From: Clavelina lepadiformis
Lineage: Eukaryota; Chordata; Ascidiacea; Aplousobranchia; Clavelinidae
Reading direction: 5' to 3'
DNA: 64,000 nt
NCBI RefSeq assembly: GCF_947623445.1
Contig: NC_135248.1
Location: 5,022,977 to 5,086,976 of the forward strand
Within the stretch, counting starts at the first letter, position 1; every line of letters starts with the position of its first letter. This document shows positions 58,798 through 64,000 of this stretch, piece by piece. Below the pieces are notes generated by a model. The model saw only the letters and a list, made by a program, of their open reading frames with translations. It had not been told where the DNA came from and did not search any database. The position numbers and the translations under genes were made by a program.

Positions 58798-60736
58798 ATG
58801 TTCGTTTGTCTGCTGCTTACATGTTTCTTTTTGTTCACATCCGCCGCTCAGACGAATCTTCATCCGGATACACAGAAATTTCTGTTATGTCAGCGTTCGC
58901 ATTCTCTCGGGTTATATACCTTTGATGACGACATACATTGTCAAACGCAGACACCCTTCTCCATACACAACTGCTCTGCTACCGTGTTTGCTCCAGATCT
59001 GCATCTCCAGAAGATTCCTGCAACAGTTTGCACTTCACAGATTACTTCCTGGAGCACTACTTACTTCTTTTTTGGGAGTTATCAAAAATCGGCCAACACC
59101 TTTGACGCACACCCACCGTACAACCCAGAATGTTCGTCGTGGAATAAAACCAACGTTTCATCACATGGACCGCTGATCCTGTCTAATCCTGCGGCGTACT
59201 CAACACGCAATGCAGTCCATTATAAGTTTGTCTGGCCGACTTCAGCTTCTGGAACAGTAACAAACGACTTCTTGTTTCACACTACAATTTACTACGATTA
59301 CGTCACGGACAATGACGTCGTCTCTTGGATCTCTTGCATCGTGCTCAATCGGGCGTGGATACTGCTTAACGGGCAATCGTATGTTTATATGGCGAGTACC
59401 TTCGCATATCAACTGCCCACCAACCAAGCCTCTCGGGACTCACAAGATGCTCCTCCATTACAACTCTACGTCCTTATATAGAGTTTCCTTACCTGATCTC
59501 GGGATCTCGGTACATCACTGGAGGAAATGCTCCTCTCGTGCGAAAAACTGCTATGGCAAACATATTCACTGCGACAACAACAACTTTATCTTTCGCTACC
59601 AACAATGTACAGAGCTCGACAGACTCGCTCTTTTTCGTCCTAACCGGCTAAGGCGTGCCCCTTTTCGAACGCCATACTCTCAATTCGAGCGACTTTTTGC
59701 AACCTTCGACACACAACAGGACGACCTTATTTCAGAAGTTCTCACTACCTTCAACGAAGAGAACAAGTTCCTACATTGCCAACTCACGAAGCTAATTGGC
59801 ACACTCTACAAAGCAATTGGGAAGATCTTCCCTACTGAGATACTCACTACTACTCTTGGACATCAAACCATGGGTTCCAGCCTTGGAGATTTTATGTCCA
59901 GAGCAGCATGTCACTCTATCAACGGTACCGTCTTACCGTCACTTGCGTACCGAAACGCATTCAGCCAACGTCCTCTCATCAAATATCGCGATCAAAACGG
60001 CCACAGTCAATACGGCCAACTCATTTCAGACAACATTGTCCTACCGGGAGTGCACCTGCTGGAATCGTATCGACCAGCAAGAAGTTTTGTCTTCCGAGTT
60101 CTGGGACACACTGTCCTGTATCACAACTATACTTTATCGCACGAACATGTACAGGTGCATCAACTCAACTTACCTTTGTCGCCTATACACGTCAACTACA
60201 AGGCACCCGACTACGAGAAAATTCTCAACGAGCTACCTGACTCTGACTCGTTTACTGATCTTCAATCGCTGCTCAGCTCTATGTCTGAAGCCAACCTTCT
60301 CAAGGAACAAATGCGACATGTCATGACAAGCCTTACTACTACTACTGATGAAACTATGATCAACGGATCCTACGTCGCAGACACATTCGCACACGCCGCG
60401 AAACAAACGTTACTCCTTGCTCTGTCGCAAATTACGAATCCATTTCTCTCAGCCCTTATATTCATCCTGCAACTCCTTGCCATGATGTGGGCCCTCTTCC
60501 ATACCATCGGGTTTATCCGATCGTCTCCGCACCATTTGCAGTATGCCAGATCCCTTGTATCCCGTGTCCGCGCTTGGCGCCACCAACAGCAGGCGCCGGT
60601 TGCAAGACCTCAACTACCACAACCGCTGCCCTTGCCTCGGCGTTCTCGTGATGAACCGTCTCCGTCCGGATCTGCTGATGACGCACCGCCCGCTTCATCT
60701 TCTCGTGATAATTTCGCGAGCACCCACACACTTTAA
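58798..60736 (+). CDS. env: env-like region of the Gypsy element
   Basis: It starts 10 nt after pol with a signal-peptide-like MFVCLLLTCFFLFTSAA and is rich in Cys and in N-x-S/T sites. It ends with a long hydrophobic segment (LSALIFILQLLAMMWALF) and a short charged, Ser/Pro-rich tail, the plan of a class I-type membrane glycoprotein. The coding capacity lies in overlapping frames, so it is either interrupted about once or expressed in a way not visible here. Its viral relatives were not identified. Confidence 0.75.
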
Positions 60737-61048
60737 GTTTCACTATGTGTATCACCTTGCTTCAATACCGATAATGTCCTTTGCATGTACAATTTTGCCG
60801 TTTTCCCTTGTCGCCGCTTTCGATTTTGTAACCGTTTTGCTTCGTTGCATGCTTAGTAGCTTATTCTTGTGCTAGTATCGTTTTCACTTTTCCCGCCTTA
60901 TTGCATGCTAACTATTCCTGTGCATGAGTTTAGCTGTTTCAACCCACCTCAATAGGGGGAGGTGCAGTTGCAAAAAATTTACCCTCTACCCCTTTAGTTT
61001 CTCCACAGACTTTGCTGCCACTACCATTGCTGCCAAAACCACTTCAGT

Positions 61049-61567
61049 ATGTCGACGGTATCTGATTCCTCCGCTGACGTTCAAATTGACGAAATCACTT
61101 CAGTTACTGAGATGATTCCCGACTCACCCGATTCACCGGTTCAACAATCATCTCCCGCGCCGTATGTGCCGATCGTCAGACCTGGGGAGCAAGGCGCTCC
61201 TGCCCCCATGCCCCAGAGCGCTGATCTAGCAGATATACAAGCTACGGTGTTACAACCAGTACATAGACTATTTCGGCCGTTTAAAACAACCGTTACAATG
61301 CCGACCCTTGCGGTTCCTGCGCCGCCAACCACTTCGGCTGAGGATCTACTACTTTGGTTCCAGCAGCTGGATGAACTGTTCCAGCTGGTTCCTGATTTTG
61401 AGTTTATGAGCAAAATCCTTACCATGGTAGCAGCCACACCTGCTTTCCACATGGCCCCCTTGATGAAGTATATATCCAACGGGGTTACGGACAAAACCCT
61501 GGAATACGAACAGTTCAAACAATTTTTGCATGCCCGGTTAATCTTGGAGATACCCTCCAACATGTAG
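61049..61567 (+). CDS. Extra reading frame after env, gag-like
   Basis: 172 aa. The N-terminal half is acidic and Pro/Ser-rich. Residues about 95-165 resemble the N-terminal capsid part of the element's own gag by eye (LLLWFQQLDELF beside AWISHLEHKFSL, then ILTMVAATP beside LLAVEAIP). An additional gag-like protein downstream of env is not part of the usual Gypsy plan. It may be an accessory protein or a captured gag fragment. Confidence 0.6.
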   Translation: MSTVSDSSADVQIDEITSVTEMIPDSPDSPVQQSSPAPYVPIVRPGEQGAPAPMPQSADLADIQATVLQPVHRLFRPFKTTVTMPTLAVPAPPTTSAEDLLLWFQQLDELFQLVPDFEFMSKILTMVAATPAFHMAPLMKYISNGVTDKTLEYEQFKQFLHARLILEIPSNM

Positions 61568-61702
61568 CTATATTACCATCAGTTATTTTAAGCATATGTT
61601 ACAGTTCATTCATTTGTATATAACTTCAGTTTTTTGTTTGTGCTTGCTCGCCATTGCCACCTTCAGTACGTTACATGTTAATTGTCATCTTTTTCCTTCC
61701 GT

Positions 61703-61715
61703 AGCGGGGGAGGAA
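61703..61715 (+). promoter_or_regulatory. Polypurine tract of the Gypsy element
   Basis: AGCGGGGGAGGAA lies directly against the 3' LTR, the position of the plus-strand primer. Confidence 0.85.
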
Positions 61716-62501
61716 TGTGGCGGCTTGGCTCGCTTTTGTAAAATCCTTACGTCTTTCGTAGAAATGTGTTTTCCAGAACAATTGGAGTTTTTAAAACTTT
61801 CAGTCCCGCCACATCATTCTTATGAAAGAGTTTTCCAGCTAGTAAATGGAGTTTAAAACTTGCCTTTTCAGAACACTGCAAACTACCGTTGGTATATTTG
61901 AAAACTTGCTACGAATAACTTCGTGTGAAAGCTCCTTATTTAGTACGTTACCAGGTCGCTTCCAAGTAACTGTTTCCAACTTAACCAAATTTAATTTGCA
62001 TTGCAAACACACCGATTTTCACGTTCACACGCTTTGAAATGTTCATGCCTTTTTTGTCATATATTTCCGCCACATCGCAGCACGTTTTATAAGCTTGAAC
62101 TTTTGTGTGAGACTCCCCCTGAGCCTAAGAACCTCAGTCACAGACGCGAAGTTATAGACATATGTAATACCGTACTACTGTAGTTGTGGTGATTGAATCA
62201 GTAGACATCGTGTAAACAGTCACATGACTTGTGTTCTCGGTTATTTGTAATATTGAGAAAGTGTACAGCACCTACAATAAAAGCCTTTTCTGGCAAACGG
62301 TATTTGTTATAATATAATACGAACGTTCGGCTATCAGAAAGGTTAGAGAATTCTAACCGCACGCAACAATAGAGTCAGATACTAATGTAGTAGGTTAACT
62401 AAGTCAATAACGTAACGTAAGCTAAGACCGATAAACTCTGCATCTGTATCTGCATCTGTCGGCATCAACCTCTACATCCTAAAACGACCCCAACCTCTAC
62501 A
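61716..62501 (+). repeat. 3' LTR
   Basis: 786 bp with the same ends and length as the 5' LTR and no differences noticed. It is followed by the 4-bp target duplicate GTAC and the LINE coding sequence. Confidence 0.95.
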
Positions 62502-64000
62502 GTACCTTATTGTGAATGCCAGTCCACATGTTTGGCATATTTATGGGGAACATAGGTACTAGTACTTGTGCATTTCTCTCGTTTACAATTCTCCTGTAAA
62601 TTTGTTTGGTTGTCTTTTCAGCAATTTCATCAATGGTAATGCTGTAACGTTTCAGGATATCAACTACGTTGCTATAATATGACGTGGGTTGTGAAGCATG
62701 CAACACAGAATTATTTACAGGCATTGCCAGCATTTTACACAACGTAAAGCCAATGTAATATTCAAGGAAATACAGCGGTAGGTGTATGCTGTTATTTTGC
62801 TTTCGAGCGTTGTAATATTTCTTAACAACTTTTAACTTCAAGATATCTAAATACAATGGGATGTCAATACAGTCGTATCCACCGTTTTCCCTGGTTTTAC
62901 TTATCGTTTCCATGTTTAATTTTGCACCAGTGCTAAAAACATAATTTTCAACAATTTTGCGTACATTTCGGCGCTGCTGAAGCGCAAGATCATACACTCT
63001 AGAACCATACACAAAAATGGGCAATAATAGTGTTTTTACAATTAGCGATTTTCCATCATACGTCGATCTAAATTTTGAGAAATTCGATACCTTCAAACGC
63101 ATGCTACGCACCTTGTTTTCGAGCCAATCAGTAATTGCCTGAGGTTTACCATAAGGAACGTTCAAAACATTTATCGAATCGACCCAGGAAAGCGTGGGAA
63201 GCTGAGAGTTTTTGCTTTGCTTCCTACCTAGTTTCAAAGCCGTTACTTTACTGAAGTTCACTTTTATTCCCGTCGCTGTAAGGTATTCACCTAATACAAA
63301 AAAGGCTTGTGACACCGATTGTTCATCTTGGAGGACCAAGGTTGTATCATCGGCGTATGCTATAGTTTTCACAACTTTACCGCCTGAAGCTGGTAGATGT
63401 AAACCTTGTATAGCTGTATTCTTGTTTAAAGCAATTATAACCGGCTCCATTGCTAACAGGAACAAATACAAACTTAATGGATCTCCTTGTCGTAAACCGC
63501 GTTCGACGCGAAAATCTGCCCCTATATGCCCATTGATCATTACACATGTCTGATTATTTATCAGCGTAGTTGTGATCATTTTCGTAAAAATTTCACCAAA
63601 ACCGAATTTTTTCAGAATTTCAACCAAGAATTCATGGTCGACGCAGTCAAATGCTTTGTAGATGTCAAGAGATACAATGTATCCCTCGGTGTTTCTATTT
63701 TTAATATATTCAATACAGTCTCTAAGCAGCGCTGTTCCATCGTTTATATCTCTGCCACACACTGCAAACTGCGTGTCATTGATAAGTTTTGGTACAAAGC
63801 TTTTCAATCGTAATGTCATCATTTTGCTAAATATCTTATAATCGACATTCAGTAATGTTATCGGTCGATAATTTTTTATATCAGTCCGTTCGCCTTTCTT
63901 AAATATCAGAGTTAGCAGTCCCCGAGTCAACTCGGCGGGTGGTTGTGATTCAGCAAAAACCTCTTTCGCTACTTCAATCAGCGTGTCGCCTACAAGGCTC
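62502..64000 (-). CDS. LINE ORF2, reverse transcriptase part (partial, runs off the window)
   Basis: Reverse transcriptase of a non-LTR element, open from the window edge. Motifs in order are LTLIFKKGERTDIKNYRPIT (finger, about 63860-63925), IVSLDIYKAFDCVDHEFL (first catalytic Asp), GLRQGDPLS and YADDTTLVL (catalytic palm), then KVNFSKVTALKLG (thumb side). The enzyme nicks the target and primes reverse transcription there. The N-terminal endonuclease is outside the window. No stops are seen inside, so the LINE looks young apart from the LTR element inserted near the 62502 end. Confidence 0.93.

Larger units (their letters stand above)
53102..62501 (+). mobile_element. Ty3/Gypsy LTR retrotransposon with env-like gene, nested in the LINE
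   Basis: A 9.4 kb element with 786-bp LTRs (53102-53887 and 61716-62501) that look identical by eye and end in TG...CA, flanked by a 4-bp direct repeat GTAC (53098-53101 and 62502-62505). The parts in order are primer site, gag, pol (protease, reverse transcriptase, RNase H, integrase: Gypsy order), an env-like region, an extra reading frame, a polypurine tract and the 3' LTR. The matching LTRs imply a recent insertion. It looks nearly whole; the env region is the only place with about one possible interruption, which could instead reflect normal expression by splicing. Confidence 0.95.
52451..64000 (-). mobile_element. Tx1-like LINE on minus strand, inserted in the tRNA array and split by an LTR element
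   Basis: On the minus strand the element enters from beyond 64000 and ends at an A-rich tail (T-rich 52451-52475 on plus) set directly against tRNA unit 18. A short 3' UTR (52476-52588) starts next to the tail with an AACCC-AAG-AAAGGGTT inverted repeat. Its coding region is interrupted at 53102-62501 by an LTR element. The L1/Tx1 superfamily assignment rests on the reverse transcriptase and the C-terminal CCHC motif. The 5' end, endonuclease and any ORF1 lie outside the window, so the target duplication cannot be checked. Confidence 0.88.

Overview
Animal nuclear DNA, most likely from a tunicate-like invertebrate chordate. The evidence is an intron-split gene for a full-length intelectin, a lectin family typical of chordates, and a second multi-exon gene with short introns and GT-AG junctions. 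Intergenic DNA is AT-rich, the tRNA genes are eukaryotic in type, and non-LTR, LTR and hAT elements are present. The species cannot be fixed from the sequence alone.

Layout. 1-4270: non-coding repeat block, one inverted arm followed by head-to-tail copies of a ~1.67 kb unit, with a small hAT-type element inside. 4566-5753: intelectin-like secreted lectin (3 exons, 309 aa). 8908-13659: membrane-anchored multicopper oxidase (14 exons assembled by eye, 660 aa, all copper motifs present). 13660-30575: gene-poor, with degenerate ~270 bp repeats (22.6-23.6 kb), a decayed tandem array of tRNA-like modules (24.06-26.47 kb), a LINE relic (27.0-28.35 kb) and a dispersed repeat in two copies (20.2 and 29.9 kb).

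30575-52450: a tandem array of 18 units, mostly 1180 bp, each carrying tRNA-Leu(AAG), tRNA-Leu(TAG) and tRNA-Lys(TTT), all on the minus strand. There are 55 tRNA genes in total: 19 Leu-AAG, 18 Leu-TAG and 18 Lys-type, two of the last with a TAT anticodon. The units form higher-order blocks, so the array grew by repeated multi-unit duplication.

52451-64000: a Tx1-like LINE on the minus strand inserted into unit 18 of the array. It is itself split by a 9.4 kb env-bearing Ty3/Gypsy element (53102-62501) with 786-bp LTRs that look identical and a 4-bp target duplication. This gives a three-level nest: LTR element in LINE in tRNA array.

Most worth a second look: the higher-order structure of the tRNA array, its anticodon-shifted and damaged copies, a second and older tRNA-like array nearby, the extra gag-like reading frame after env in the LTR element, and an intelectin that has lost the usual calcium/glycan ligands.
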